From positions 2,232,001-2,296,000 of the forward strand of contig NZ_CP099490.1 in NCBI RefSeq assembly GCF_023923205.1: a DNA stretch of 64,000 bases, written 5' to 3'. The notes beneath the pieces were generated by a model that was given only the letters and a program-made list of their open reading frames with translations, was not told the origin of the DNA and ran no database searches. Position numbers and translations under genes: made by a program. Position 1 is the stretch's first letter, and the number at the start of each line of letters is the position of its first letter. This DNA is from Ornithinimicrobium cryptoxanthini. GTDB taxonomy: Bacteria; Actinomycetota; Actinomycetes; Actinomycetales; Dermatophilaceae. Of the stretch, positions 1 to 10,272 are shown one piece after another.

Positions 1-213
1 GACGTCATGTGCCGCCGTGAGCTCGGCGATCAGCGCGGCGTTCTCGCCACGGCCAAACGCCCGGTCCAGGTCGACCAGGTGCAACCACTTCGCCCCTTCG
101 GCCACCCAGCGCGCCACGACCTGCGCAGGGTCATCCTCGCCGTCACCCACGACCTGGCTGGCGCGACCGCCGGAGATGTCGACGGCGGGAAGCAGTGTCA
201 GAGCGCTGGTCAC
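1..213 (-). CDS. priA: Phosphoribosyl isomerase A (PriA/HisA), N-terminal 71 residues, runs off the window
   Basis: This is the start of a (beta/alpha)8 isomerase of histidine biosynthesis; actinobacterial PriA also serves tryptophan synthesis. The N-terminus shows LLPAVDIS with the catalytic Asp at residue 12, and WLHLVDLDRAFG at residues 43-54, the second strand and loop of the family. The GTG start at 213 overlaps the TGA of the upstream gene by 4 bases, so the two are translationally coupled. Loop 1 after strand 1 looks several residues shorter than in typical PriA (VVGDGEDDP where the family usually carries a longer Thr/Tyr/Gly-containing stretch). The catalytic C-terminal half lies outside the window, so PriA and monofunctional HisA cannot be told apart here. 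Confidence 0.88.
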   Translation of the reverse strand, partial: MTSALTLLPAVDISGGRASQVVGDGEDDPAQVVARWVAEGAKWLHLVDLDRAFGRGENAALIAELTAAHDV

Positions 214-839
214 GCCTCCAGCTCCTGGCGCAGCCGCACGGCGTCACGCACGGCGTCGTTGAAGTAGCCGACCTCCTTGGGTGCCGGCAGGACCGAGACC
301 GCACCAGGCAGCTCGGACACGCCGCTCGCATCGACCATCAGCCGAGCGCCCGGCAACTCGAGGACGGCCACGACAGCCGCGAGCAACCGGTCCGGCTGGA
401 CATAGAGCTCGTGCAGGATCTCGATCAGCTCGCGGCGTGACCCTCCGCCAGCGACGCGTTGCAGGGTCACCGGCCCGGCCTGGGGCAGACCCGGTGGCTC
501 GACGATGCCGCGCTCGGGCTCCCACACGACATACCGGATCCCGCCGCGTCCCCTGGTCTGGACCGTGATGATGGCGCGACCGTCCACGACCCAGAACCCC
601 AGTGCCGGGCCGAGCTGGCGGGGCACGGGCCGGCTGGCGGTGACGACCGTCCCGTCGGTGTATGGCGGATCAGCGAAGGAGCGACCCTCCGGGAATACCG
701 CGGTCCAGCCATCCATCGGGGCGACGGTGGCAGGGACCACGCCCCTGCGCAGCCAGGTGCTCACCTCTGGCACGGAGCCGCGCAGGAGGAGGCACCCCGC
801 CGGATCGTCCCCGATGTCGGGGCGGGGACTGGTGCTCAC
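210..839 (-). CDS. Uncharacterised protein between glnE and priA
   Basis: This 209-residue protein starts at a GTG (839) and ends in a GTGA overlap with priA. I do not recognise a catalytic motif. The sequence is soluble, without a signal peptide or membrane segment. It has two parts: an N-terminal alpha/beta region (CLLLRGSVPEVSTWLRRG, residues 15-32) and a C-terminal region rich in hydrophobic strands. A short alpha-helical tail with YFNDAVRDAVRLRQELEA follows. Tight coupling to priA suggests co-expression with histidine biosynthesis but does not show a role there. The start is only modestly supported because the ribosome-binding site is weak. Confidence 0.75.
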   Translation of the reverse strand: MSTSPRPDIGDDPAGCLLLRGSVPEVSTWLRRGVVPATVAPMDGWTAVFPEGRSFADPPYTDGTVVTASRPVPRQLGPALGFWVVDGRAIITVQTRGRGGIRYVVWEPERGIVEPPGLPQAGPVTLQRVAGGGSRRELIEILHELYVQPDRLLAAVVAVLELPGARLMVDASGVSELPGAVSVLPAPKEVGYFNDAVRDAVRLRQELEA

Positions 840-848
840 CCGCCCATC

Positions 849-3800
849 CTACGAAGGCCGGGCGCCAGAGCCCGGGAGGCGACCCGTCGCCGTGCCGTGC
901 AACGGACCGCCATAGAGCAGCTGTTCCACGACGTGACGGCACCGCCGGGCGGTCCGGCGCCACTCCTCGGCCAGCTCACTGCCGTGCCCCGGGGGCCGTC
1001 CGAGGATGCGGCTGACGCCCTCGGCCTCGCGGCTGTCGCTCGGCACCGACTCGACCGGCCGCCCGCGCCACAGCACGCCGGCGTCGCGCAGGCGCGAGGC
1101 CAACGTCCACGAACGGCGGAGCACGGAGGCGTCCTCCTCCGAGATCAGGCTGGCCTCGACCGCCGCGTTCAGGGCAGCCAGGGTGCCCGTCGTGCGGAGC
1201 CCGTCGTGCTCGTGGGCATGCTGCAGCTGCGTCAGCTGGACCACCCACTCGACGTCGGTCAAGCCGCCAAGGCCCAGCTTGAAGTGGGTGCGGGGGTCGG
1301 CTCCGCGAGGCAGTCGCTCGCCCTCCATCCGCGCCTTGAGACGACGTATGTCGCGCACCGCCGCCTGGTCGATCCCGTCGTCGGGCCAGCGCAACGGCTG
1401 GATCAGGTCGGTGAACCGCTGAGCCAGGTCGTCGTCCCCGGCCAGCGGTCGGGCGCGCAGCAGCGCCTGGGACTCCCAGCCGGCAGACCAGCGCTGGTAG
1501 TAGACGCTGTAGGACTCGAAGCTGCGGACCAGGGGCCCGGACTTGCCCTCCGGCCGAAGGCTGGCGTCGAGCTCGAGCGTGGGGTCCGGGCCGTTGCCCG
1601 ACAGTCCCTTGCGGAGGGCGGCGATGATCTCCGAGGCCTGCTCCGCTGCTCCCTCGGCACCCTCGAGCGGCTCATAGACAAACATCAGGTCCGCGTCGCT
1701 CGCATAGCCCAGCTCGCGGCCTCCGAGACGCCCCACCCCCACGATCAGCATGGAAGCCGCCGGCTGACCGTCGCCGACGACAGCGCGGGTGGCCACCCCG
1801 AGGGCAGCTGCCAGGAGCTCGTCGGTGAGCTCGGTCAGGGCTGAGCGCAGGGCCGGCTGGTCGATCTCACCGACGAGGTCGGCCAGGACCAGGCGCAGGA
1901 GCTCCTTGGCCCGGACGGAGCGGATCCCGGTGAAGGCGTCCTGGGGATCGTCGTGCCGCTCGGCCGCAGCCAGCATCCGCGCCCCCAGCGCCTCGCGGCT
2001 GACCGGGCGCAGACCGGTCGCCTCACCGAGCAGAGAGACCGACTCAGGGGCCTTGATCAGCAGCTCCACGGCATACCGGCTCGTGGCCAGGACATGGGCG
2101 AGCCGCTCGGCTGCGCTGCCCTCGTCGCGCAGCATCTTCAGATACCAGTGCGTGGTGCCCAGCGTGTCGCTGATCCGGCGGAAGGCCAGCAGTCCCGCGT
2201 CGGGGTCGGCGCCGTCGGCGAACCACCCGAGCATGACCGGGAGCAGGTGCCGCTGGATCGTGGCCCGACGGGAGACGCCGTCGGTCAGCGACTCCAGGTG
2301 GCGCATCGCCCCGGCGGGGTCGCGAAAGCCCAGCGCGGACAGCCGCACTCGGGCGGCTTCCGGCGACAGGCGCACCTCGTCACTGGTCAGCTTGGCGACG
2401 GCCGCGAGCAGGGGGCGATAGAAGAGCCGTTCGTGCAGCCGGCGCACCTCGCGCTGCTGGGCCCGCCACCGCTGCACGAGCGAAGCCGCCGCGTCGCGCC
2501 GCTCCCCCAACGACCGCCCGAGCCGGCGCTGGTCGGCCTCGGTCGACGGCATCAGGTGGGTGCGTCGCAGCCGGTGCAGCTGGATGCGGTGCTCCAGGAC
2601 CCGCAGGAAGCGATAGGCCGCATCCAGGTCGCCCGCGTCGTCGCGGCCCACATAGCCACCGTCCCGCAGGGCGGTCAGGGCCTCGAGGGTGGTGCCGGAG
2701 TGCAGCTCCTCGTCCGTGCGGCCGTGGACCAGCTGCAGCAGCTGCACGCTGAACTCGATGTCGCGCAGCCCGCCCGGGCCGAGCTTGAGCTGCCACGGAG
2801 CCTCGGCAGGTGGGACATGCTCCTCGACCCGGCGCCGCATCGACTGCACGTTCTCCACGAAGCCCTCGCGCGCGCTCGCCTCCCACACCATGGGCTGGAC
2901 CAGGTCGAGCCACTCGCGGGACAGCTCCTCGTCACCGGCCGCATGCCGGGCCTTGAGCAGCGCCTGGAACTCCCACGTGCTGGCCCAGCGCTGGTAGTAA
3001 CCTCGGTGCGACTCGAGCGAGCGCACCAGCGGGCCGTTCTTGCCCTCCGGGCGCAGCGCCGCGTCGACCTGCCACAGGGCACCCTCGCCCGTGGACTGGC
3101 TGCAGATGCGCATCACGGCGGTGGCGAGCCTGCTGCCGACCGCGAGCGCCTCGTCGTCCCCCTCACCGGCCGGTCCGACCAGGAAGACGACGTCGACGTC
3201 GGAGATGTAGTTCAGCTCCCGCCCGCCGGTCTTGCCCATGCCGATCACCGAGAACCGGCAGTGCTCCTGCCCCTCGGTCTGCGCGCGGGCCAGGACCACG
3301 GCCGCCTCGAGAGCGGCGCAGGCGAGGTCGGCCAGGGCTGCGGCCACATCCGGCAGCAGCTCGACAGGGTCCTCCGACACCAGGTCGGCAGCGGCGATGA
3401 GGAGCAGCTCGCGGCGATAGGCGACGCGCAGCGCGTCCATCCCCTCCCGGTCGGTCAGCCCCTCCACCGCCCTGACGAGACGGTCGGTCAGTTCCCCAGG
3501 CTCCGGCAGCGCACGTCCCCGTCCGAAGGGATGGGTCTGCGCCAGGACTGCGACGTGCTCGGGGTGGCGCACCAGGTGGTCGGCCAGGGCCGTCGACCCA
3601 CCCAGCACGGCCAGCACCCGATCGCGCGCCGTGCCGGCCTCGTGGAGCACCAGCCCGACCTCCGGGTCCGCCTCCACGAGGCGGACCGCGCCGAGCAGAG
3701 CCTCGTCGGGGTCGGCGACCCGGGACAGGGCGTCGGTGAGATCCTCAGCGTCCGGGTCCCCCGGCATACTCGCGAGCAGTTCGTCCAGCAGCCGCTCGGC

Positions 3801-3866
3801 CCGCCGGGCGTCGGTGAAACCCGCGCGGGACAGGTGGGCCGGGAGCGGCTGGCGGGCGGTGGTCAC
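849..3866 (-). CDS. glnE: Bifunctional glutamine synthetase adenylyltransferase/deadenylylase GlnE
   Basis: GlnE controls glutamine synthetase by adding and removing AMP on a conserved Tyr. Two nucleotidyltransferase modules are visible. The N-terminal one (about residues 205-230) carries GMGKTGGRELNYISDVDVVF. The C-terminal one (about residues 700-725) carries GVGRLGGRELGYASDADLMF. Both keep the DxD metal pair, and each is followed by a helical regulatory domain. The open frame extends 20 codons further upstream. I start at the GTG at 3866 because it overlaps the glnA2 stop (GTGA) and gives a 1005-residue protein, close to the family length. It is the downstream partner of glnA2, the same order as I recall from mycobacteria. 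Confidence 0.97.
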   Translation of the reverse strand: MTTARQPLPAHLSRAGFTDARRAERLLDELLASMPGDPDAEDLTDALSRVADPDEALLGAVRLVEADPEVGLVLHEAGTARDRVLAVLGGSTALADHLVRHPEHVAVLAQTHPFGRGRALPEPGELTDRLVRAVEGLTDREGMDALRVAYRRELLLIAAADLVSEDPVELLPDVAAALADLACAALEAAVVLARAQTEGQEHCRFSVIGMGKTGGRELNYISDVDVVFLVGPAGEGDDEALAVGSRLATAVMRICSQSTGEGALWQVDAALRPEGKNGPLVRSLESHRGYYQRWASTWEFQALLKARHAAGDEELSREWLDLVQPMVWEASAREGFVENVQSMRRRVEEHVPPAEAPWQLKLGPGGLRDIEFSVQLLQLVHGRTDEELHSGTTLEALTALRDGGYVGRDDAGDLDAAYRFLRVLEHRIQLHRLRRTHLMPSTEADQRRLGRSLGERRDAAASLVQRWRAQQREVRRLHERLFYRPLLAAVAKLTSDEVRLSPEAARVRLSALGFRDPAGAMRHLESLTDGVSRRATIQRHLLPVMLGWFADGADPDAGLLAFRRISDTLGTTHWYLKMLRDEGSAAERLAHVLATSRYAVELLIKAPESVSLLGEATGLRPVSREALGARMLAAAERHDDPQDAFTGIRSVRAKELLRLVLADLVGEIDQPALRSALTELTDELLAAALGVATRAVVGDGQPAASMLIVGVGRLGGRELGYASDADLMFVYEPLEGAEGAAEQASEIIAALRKGLSGNGPDPTLELDASLRPEGKSGPLVRSFESYSVYYQRWSAGWESQALLRARPLAGDDDLAQRFTDLIQPLRWPDDGIDQAAVRDIRRLKARMEGERLPRGADPRTHFKLGLGGLTDVEWVVQLTQLQHAHEHDGLRTTGTLAALNAAVEASLISEEDASVLRRSWTLASRLRDAGVLWRGRPVESVPSDSREAEGVSRILGRPPGHGSELAEEWRRTARRCRHVVEQLLYGGPLHGTATGRLPGSGARPS

Positions 3867-5200
3867 AGCCGGACCAGATAGCGGTCCAGCTCGAAGGGGG
3901 TGACCTGGGCGCGGTAGTCGTACCACTCCTGCCGCTTGTTGCGCAGGAAGAAGTCGAAGACCGTCTCCCCCAGGGTCTCGGCGACCAGCTCGCTGGACTC
4001 CATCACCTGGATCGCCTCAGACAGCGACTGCGGGAGCTCCTCGATGCCCATCGCCCGCCGCTCACCGTCGGTCAGCGCCCACACGTCGTCCTCGGCCTCC
4101 ATCGGCAGCTCGTAGCCCTCCCGCACGCCCTTCAGGCCCGCTGCCAGGATCAACGCGAATGACAGGTAGGGGTTGCAGGCCGAGTCCAGGGAGCGGATCT
4201 CGATGCGCCGGCTGTGGCCCTTGCCGAAGCTATACATCGGCACCCGGATCAGGGCACTGCGGTTGTTGTGGCCCCAGCACACGTGCGCGGGTGCCTCTCC
4301 CCCGCCCCAGATGCGCTTGTAGGAGTTGACCCACTGGTTGGTGACCGCGGTGATCTCGCGGGCGTGGCGCAGGACCCCGGCGGTGAACCGGCGGCCGGTC
4401 TGGCTGAGCTCGTAGTTGGCGGTCGGCTCATAGAACGCGTTGCGGTCACCCTCGAAGAGCGAGACGTGGGTGTGCATCGCCGAGCCCGGCTGGCCCGCAA
4501 GGGGTTTGGGCATGAACGAGGCCAGGGCGCCATGCTGCAGAGCGACCTCACGGACGACGGTGCGCATCGTCATGATGTTGTCGGCCATCGAGAGCGCATC
4601 GGCGTAGCGCAGGTCGATCTCGTTCTGGCCGGGGCCGCCCTCGTGGTGGGAGTACTCCACCGAGATGCCCATCTTCTCGAGCATCGTGATCGCGGCGCGG
4701 CGGAAGTCGTGACCGTCCCCGCGGGCGACGTGGTCGAAGTAGCCGGCCTGGTCAATCGGGATCGGCCCGACGGCGGCGTCGTAGGGCTCCTTGAACAGAT
4801 AGAACTCGATCTCGGGGTGGGTGTAGAACGTGAAGCCGTCCTCGGCCGCGGAGTCCAGTGCCCGGCGCAGCACGTGCCGGCTGTCGCTGGCGGCGGGGCT
4901 CCCATCCGGCATCCGGATGTCACAGAACATCCGAGCCGTGCCCGGGTTGTCGCCGCGCCACGGGATGACAGTGAACGTGCTGGCGTCCGGCTGCACGATC
5001 ATGTCGGCCTCATAGACACGGGTGAAGCCGGCGATCGCGCTGCCGTCGAAGCCGATGCCCTCGGCGAACGCCTGCTCGAGCTCGGCCGGCGCCACGGCCA
5101 CCGACTTCAGGGCGCCGAGCACATCGGTGAACCAGAGCCGGACGAACCGGATGTCGCGTTCCTCGATGGTGCGAAGGACATATTCCTGCTGACGATCCAT
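3863..5200 (-). CDS. glnA2: Glutamine synthetase-like protein GlnA2 (type I)
   Basis: This 445-residue GSI-family ligase has the family landmarks: FDGSAIAGF near residue 50, the metal-binding EIEFYLF and HHEGGPGQNE segments, MHTHVSLF, and NNRSALIRVP for ATP/glutamate binding. The C-terminal adenylylation loop (NLYDLPPEE type in GSI-beta) is replaced by DDVWALTDGE, so the target Tyr is missing. The protein is therefore unlikely to be a substrate of the adjacent GlnE. GlnA2-type proteins are either poorly active glutamine synthetases or, in Streptomyces, gamma-glutamylpolyamine synthetases; sequence alone does not decide. ATG at 5200; CAGGAT ends 6 bases upstream. Confidence 0.93.
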   Translation of the reverse strand: MDRQQEYVLRTIEERDIRFVRLWFTDVLGALKSVAVAPAELEQAFAEGIGFDGSAIAGFTRVYEADMIVQPDASTFTVIPWRGDNPGTARMFCDIRMPDGSPAASDSRHVLRRALDSAAEDGFTFYTHPEIEFYLFKEPYDAAVGPIPIDQAGYFDHVARGDGHDFRRAAITMLEKMGISVEYSHHEGGPGQNEIDLRYADALSMADNIMTMRTVVREVALQHGALASFMPKPLAGQPGSAMHTHVSLFEGDRNAFYEPTANYELSQTGRRFTAGVLRHAREITAVTNQWVNSYKRIWGGGEAPAHVCWGHNNRSALIRVPMYSFGKGHSRRIEIRSLDSACNPYLSFALILAAGLKGVREGYELPMEAEDDVWALTDGERRAMGIEELPQSLSEAIQVMESSELVAETLGETVFDFFLRNKRQEWYDYRAQVTPFELDRYLVRL

Positions 5201-5250
5201 GCGCTCATCCTGCCGTATGCCGAGGGTCCGGGTCAGGGGCGCGTCACGGT

Positions 5251-5278
5251 GTCGCGGAGCGAACCGACTGTCCGCGAC
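5251..5278 (-). terminator. Hairpin between fgd and glnA2
   Basis: A perfect 8-bp inverted repeat (gtcgcgga / tccgcgac) with a 12-nt loop lies 10 bases past the fgd stop, in the 88-bp gap before glnA2. It may terminate or attenuate fgd transcription. There is no T-tract, so an operator role is also possible. Confidence 0.45.
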
Positions 5279-5288
5279 GCCGGCCGGA

Positions 5289-6308
5289 TCAGCCCAGTGC
5301 GCGCAATCGGGGTGCCAAGTCCTCCTCGAAGTGGGTGAGGAAGCGCTCCTGGTCGTGGCCGGGGCCGTGGAAGACGAGGTGGTTGAACCCGGCCTCGACG
5401 TAGGGCCGGACCTGCTCGATCACCTCCTCGGGGTCGGAGGAGACGATCCAGCGCTTGGCGACCTGCTCGATGGGCAGCTGGTCGGCGAAGTGCTCCATCT
5501 CGATCGGGTCGTGGATGCTGTGCTTCTGCTCAGGCGTCAGCGACAGCGGCGCCCAGAAGCGGGTGTTCTGCAGCGCTGCCTCGTGGTCGCGGTCGTAGGA
5601 CAGCTTGATCTCGATCATCCGATCGATGTCACCCAGCGACCGACCCGACTTCTCCAGCCCCTCCTCCACCGCCGGCATCAGCTTGTCGGTGTAGAGCTCC
5701 ATGCCCTTGCCCGAGGTGCAGATGAACCCGTCACCGGCACGGCCGGCATACCTCGCCACGACCGGCCCGCCCGCCGCCACATAGACCGGCACCCCGCCCT
5801 CGGGCACGTCGTAGATGCTCGCGCCATGGGTGCGGTAGTAGTCCCCCTCGAACTCGACCTGGTCGCCGAGCCACAGCTCACGCATCAGCGCCACCGCCTC
5901 GCGCAACCGGGCAAACCGCTCCTTGAACTCCGGCCAGCCGCCCTCCACCGCACCGGTGGCGATCTCGTTGAGCGCCTCACCGCTGCCGACGCCCAGGATC
6001 ACCCGCCCGGGGAAGAGACACCCCATCGTCGCGAACGCCTGCGCCACCACGGCCGGGTTGTAGCGGAACGTCGGGGTCATCACCGACGTGCCCAGCACCA
6101 GACGCTCGGTCTGGGCGCCCACCGCCGACAACCACGCGATCGCAAACGGCGCGTGCCCTCCGTCGTGGCGCCACGGCTGGAAGTGGTCGCTGACAAACGC
6201 AGAGTCCATCCCGTGCGTCTCAGCAAGAACCCCCAGCTCCACCAGCTCCCTCGGGCCGAACTGCTCGGCGGAGGCTTTATAACCCAGTCTCAGTCCCTGA
6301 TCGCTCAC
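5289..6308 (-). CDS. fgd: F420-dependent glucose-6-phosphate dehydrogenase
   Basis: This enzyme oxidises glucose-6-phosphate to 6-phosphogluconolactone and reduces cofactor F420. The match to mycobacterial FGD1 is very close throughout: [18 protein letters not shown] at the N-terminus, [45 protein letters not shown], and CTSGKG for substrate phosphate contact. The long open frame begins at 6350, but I place the start at the GTG at 6308. An AAGGTGG ribosome-binding site precedes it, and the 339-residue product matches the family length. The gene implies that the organism makes F420, although no biosynthesis gene is in the window. Confidence 0.96.
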   Translation of the reverse strand: MSDQGLRLGYKASAEQFGPRELVELGVLAETHGMDSAFVSDHFQPWRHDGGHAPFAIAWLSAVGAQTERLVLGTSVMTPTFRYNPAVVAQAFATMGCLFPGRVILGVGSGEALNEIATGAVEGGWPEFKERFARLREAVALMRELWLGDQVEFEGDYYRTHGASIYDVPEGGVPVYVAAGGPVVARYAGRAGDGFICTSGKGMELYTDKLMPAVEEGLEKSGRSLGDIDRMIEIKLSYDRDHEAALQNTRFWAPLSLTPEQKHSIHDPIEMEHFADQLPIEQVAKRWIVSSDPEEVIEQVRPYVEAGFNHLVFHGPGHDQERFLTHFEEDLAPRLRALG

Positions 6309-6368
6309 AACCGCCACCTTGCCAGACTGCACCGACACCACCCGCACCATGCCTGCCGACGCGCGAGG

Positions 6369-6656
6369 TCAGGTGTCGACGGTCAGTCGGATCGTCACCG
6401 TGTCGCCGATGTCCAGCTCCTCGGCACGCTGCACGACCGCCTTGATCGGCACGATGTAGCCCCCATCCTTGGGAAAGAGCGACGTCGTCCAGGTGGTCGC
6501 CCCGATCCGTGCCGTGACCGGGATCATCCCCCAGCCGTAGGTCACCTGCGGCGCGATCGCAGAGAGGTCGGCCGCCTGCTCGTCGGGGACGGTGACGAAG
6601 TGGTGCGGCGCCGGGCCGCGCCAGAACCAGATCTCGCCGCTGAACTCAAGCTCCAC
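6369..6656 (-). CDS. DUF1905 family protein
   Basis: This 95-residue beta-barrel-like protein carries [20 protein letters not shown] at its start, [11 protein letters not shown] in the middle, and a final [12 protein letters not shown], the DUF1905 pattern. Function is unknown; relatives are sometimes fused to a YdeI-type domain. The longer open frame would overlap the neighbouring gene. I use the GTG at 6656, which has an ACCGGAG ribosome-binding site a few bases upstream. It follows the next gene upstream on the same strand by 26 bases and may be co-transcribed with it. Confidence 0.85.
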   Translation of the reverse strand: MELEFSGEIWFWRGPAPHHFVTVPDEQAADLSAIAPQVTYGWGMIPVTARIGATTWTTSLFPKDGGYIVPIKAVVQRAEELDIGDTVTIRLTVDT

Positions 6657-6682
6657 GGCGCTCCGGTCAGCCCCTCTACGAT

Positions 6683-6916
6683 TCAGCCGTTGAGCGGGTT
6701 GTTGTCCGAGTAGTGAGAGTCGGCGTCCCCGGTCTCCCACTCGCGCTCGCGGCGCTCTGCCTCATCCCAGGCCTCGGTGCGCTTGCGAGCGGTCTCGAGC
6801 GCCTGGGTCGCCTCGGCCTCGGTCTCGTAGGGACCCATCAGGTCGCCGCCCTGGGCGCGACCCGGGTCGTCGTGGGCCTCGACCTGGCCGGTCTTGACGT
6901 TGAACCAGTAGGACAT
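6683..6916 (-). CDS. Small hydrophilic protein, SPOR-like, divergent from map
   Basis: This 77-residue protein begins [20 protein letters not shown] and contains [19 protein letters not shown], which resembles the repeat unit of SPOR-like peptidoglycan-binding domains. The C-terminus is a charged helix ending DNNPLNG. The protein has no signal peptide, so it is probably cytoplasmic. An AAGGAG ribosome-binding site lies upstream of the ATG. Short proteins of this kind are widespread next to map genes in actinobacteria; no function can be assigned. Confidence 0.82.
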   Translation of the reverse strand: MSYWFNVKTGQVEAHDDPGRAQGGDLMGPYETEAEATQALETARKRTEAWDEAERREREWETGDADSHYSDNNPLNG

Positions 6917-6948
6917 CACTGCACTCCTTGCCGTCGGGACCTGTTGCC

Positions 6949-6954
6949 TAGACT
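6949..6954 (+). promoter_or_regulatory. Leaderless -10 of map (mapB)
   Basis: TAGACT ends 7 bases before the ATG at 6962 and no Shine-Dalgarno is present. The spacing predicts a transcript beginning at or next to the start codon. A TTGCCG at 6928-6933 could be a -35 box (15-base spacer). Confidence 0.5.
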
Positions 6955-6961
6955 TCACCGT

Positions 6962-7825
6962 ATGCCGAGCATCACCGCAACCGTTGCCCCCGGGAAGGTC
7001 TCCCCGCGCCGGGACGTCCCCGCCTCCATCCCACGACCGGAGTATGTCGACCGGCCGGCTCCGCGTCCGTTCACCGGTTCGGAGGTCAAGGACGCCGAGA
7101 CGATCGAGAAGATGCGGATCGCCGGACGGATCGGTGCGCAGACGCTGGCCACGGTCGGTGCGGCCGTCGCCCCGGGGGTCACGACCGAGGAGCTGGACCG
7201 GATCGGTCACGAGTTCATGCTGGACCACCACGCCTACCCGTCCACCCTCGGCTACCGCGGCTACCCAAAGTCACTCTGCACCTCCGTCAACGAGGTGATC
7301 TGCCACGGCATCCCCGACTCACGTCCCCTGGAGGACGGGGACATCGTCAACGTGGACGTCACGGCATACATCCACGGGGTGCACGGCGACAACAACGCGA
7401 CCTTCCTGGTCGGCGACGTGGACGAGGAGTCACGGCTGCTCGTCGAGCGCACCCAGGAGTCGCTGCGCCGGGCGATCAAGGCGGCTCTGCCGGGTCGCCC
7501 GATCAACGTCATCGGGCGGGTGATCGAGTCCTACGCCAAGCGCTTCGGCTATGGCGTGGTGCGTGACTACACCGGCCACGGCATCGGCGAGAGCTTCCAC
7601 TCCGGACTGATCATCCCGCACTACGACGCAGCACCGGACTACGCCGAGCTGATCGAGCCGGGCATGACCTTCACGATCGAGCCGATGCTCAACCTGGGCA
7701 CTCCCGACTGGACAGAGTGGGACGACGGGTGGACCGTGGTCACCGCCGACCTGCGGCGCTCGGCGCAGTTCGAGCACATGATCCTGATCACCGAGACCGG
7801 CAACGAGATCCTGACGCTGCCCTGA
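6962..7825 (+). CDS. map: Methionine aminopeptidase type I (MapB form, with N-terminal extension)
   Basis: It removes the initiator Met from nascent proteins. The 287-residue protein matches the mycobacterial MapB form, including an N-terminal extension with the Pro-rich, PxRxVP SH3-binding-like stretch seen in that group. Metal-binding residues of the pita-bread fold are present: Asp in VNVDVTAY, Asp in HGDNNATF, His in [12 protein letters not shown], Glu in FTIEPML, and Glu in QFEHM. The start at 6962 gives MPSITA, as in the homologue. Earlier starts in this frame would overlap the divergent small gene. A second methionine aminopeptidase is encoded at 60139-60906. Confidence 0.96.
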   Translation: MPSITATVAPGKVSPRRDVPASIPRPEYVDRPAPRPFTGSEVKDAETIEKMRIAGRIGAQTLATVGAAVAPGVTTEELDRIGHEFMLDHHAYPSTLGYRGYPKSLCTSVNEVICHGIPDSRPLEDGDIVNVDVTAYIHGVHGDNNATFLVGDVDEESRLLVERTQESLRRAIKAALPGRPINVIGRVIESYAKRFGYGVVRDYTGHGIGESFHSGLIIPHYDAAPDYAELIEPGMTFTIEPMLNLGTPDWTEWDDGWTVVTADLRRSAQFEHMILITETGNEILTLP

Positions 7826-7862
7826 CCCACGCAACGATCCGCACTCAACGACGAGGAGTCAC

Positions 7863-8633
7863 ATGAGCAAGGCAACCGGCAAGGGGCTCTTCCTGGGCAT
7901 CGACATCGGCGGCAGCGGCATCAAGGGTGCCCCGGTCGACCTCGACAAGGGCGAGCTGGCCGCGGAGCGGAGCCGCATCGACACCCCCAAGAAGGCCACG
8001 CCCGAGAAGGTCGCCGAGATCGTCGCGGAGATCGCCGAGGGTTTCGTCGACGAGGTCGGTGCCGACACTCCGGTCGGGGTCACGGTGCCGGCCGTCGTGC
8101 ACCACGGCGTGACCCGCAGCGCGGCCAACATCGACGACTCGTGGATCGACACGAACGCGGACGAGCTCTTCACCAAGGTGCTGGGCCGGCCGGTGGTCGT
8201 GATGAACGATGCCGACGCTGCTGGCGAGGCCGAGGTCCACTACGGCGCCGGCAAGGACGTCAAGGGGGTGGTGCTGCTGACCACCCTCGGCACCGGCATC
8301 GGCTCGGCACTCTTCCTCAACGGGGCGCTGGTGCCCAACACCGAGCTCGGCCACCTGGAGCTGGACGGCAAGGACGCCGAGGACCGGGCTGCCTCCAGCG
8401 TGCGCGAGGAGAAGGACCTGTCCTGGGAGAAGTGGGCCGAGCGGCTGCAGCGCTTCTATCGGCACGTCGAGGACCTGTTCTGGCCCGAGCTGATCATCGT
8501 CGGCGGCGGCGTCTCCAAGCACGCCGACAAGTTCCTGCCGCTGCTGGACCTGCGCACCCCGATCGTCCCGGCCGCGCTCCTCAACGAGGCCGGCATCATC
8601 GGGGCCGCCTGGCACGCCTCCCAATCTTCATAG
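7863..8633 (+). CDS. ppgK: Polyphosphate glucokinase PpgK
   Basis: PpgK phosphorylates glucose with polyphosphate (or ATP) as donor; it is an actinobacterial ROK-family enzyme. Family motifs are [11 protein letters not shown] (residues 12-22) for the phosphate donor, [11 protein letters not shown] with the catalytic Asp, and [20 protein letters not shown] ribosome-binding site precedes the ATG. Length (256 residues) fits. The stop codon falls inside the first arm of the inverted-repeat element at 8631-8733. Downstream guaB1 is convergent. Together with fgd it would channel glucose into the F420-reducing pathway, which is an inference from co-occurrence. Confidence 0.95.
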   Translation: MSKATGKGLFLGIDIGGSGIKGAPVDLDKGELAAERSRIDTPKKATPEKVAEIVAEIAEGFVDEVGADTPVGVTVPAVVHHGVTRSAANIDDSWIDTNADELFTKVLGRPVVVMNDADAAGEAEVHYGAGKDVKGVVLLTTLGTGIGSALFLNGALVPNTELGHLELDGKDAEDRAASSVREEKDLSWEKWAERLQRFYRHVEDLFWPELIIVGGGVSKHADKFLPLLDLRTPIVPAALLNEAGIIGAAWHASQSS

Positions 8634-8733
8634 CGGTTTTGCTGGCCCGCCACCCATTTTGATAGCGGTTTCGCAGGTCGACCTCGCCGACAAAACCACT
8701 GCAAAAATGCGGGACCCACCGACAAAACCACTA
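8631..8733. repeat. Four-arm nested inverted repeat (REP-like) between ppgK and guaB1
   Basis: Two tagcggttt arms (8631-8641 and 8663-8671) face two caaaaccact arms (8691-8700 and 8723-8733). The outer pair and inner pair form nested imperfect hairpins with intervening GC-rich stretches that also partly pair. The first arm contains the ppgK stop codon. The element is markedly AT-richer than its surroundings and fills the convergent intergenic gap, where it could act as a bidirectional terminator. Arm design resembles paired REP elements. No further copy was seen in this window. Confidence 0.65.
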
Positions 8734-8744
8734 CAAGAATTGTT

Positions 8745-10259
<1,515 letters not shown>

Positions 10260-10260
10260 C

Positions 10261-10266
10261 TACGGT
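10261..10266 (+). promoter_or_regulatory. Leaderless -10 of the metallo-hydrolase gene
   Basis: TACGGT ends 6 bases before the ATG at 10273. It lies 46 bases from the divergent guaB1 -10, so the two promoters share one short region. Confidence 0.4.
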
Positions 10267-10272
10267 GGGGTC

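Noticed and set aside
459..1844. Long plus-strand open frame over glnE (461 codons)
   Set aside because: GC-rich antisense shadow of glnE; the minus frame has clear conserved motifs.
1953..3881. Long plus-strand open frame over glnE (642 codons)
   Set aside because: Antisense shadow with no recognisable domain and skewed composition.
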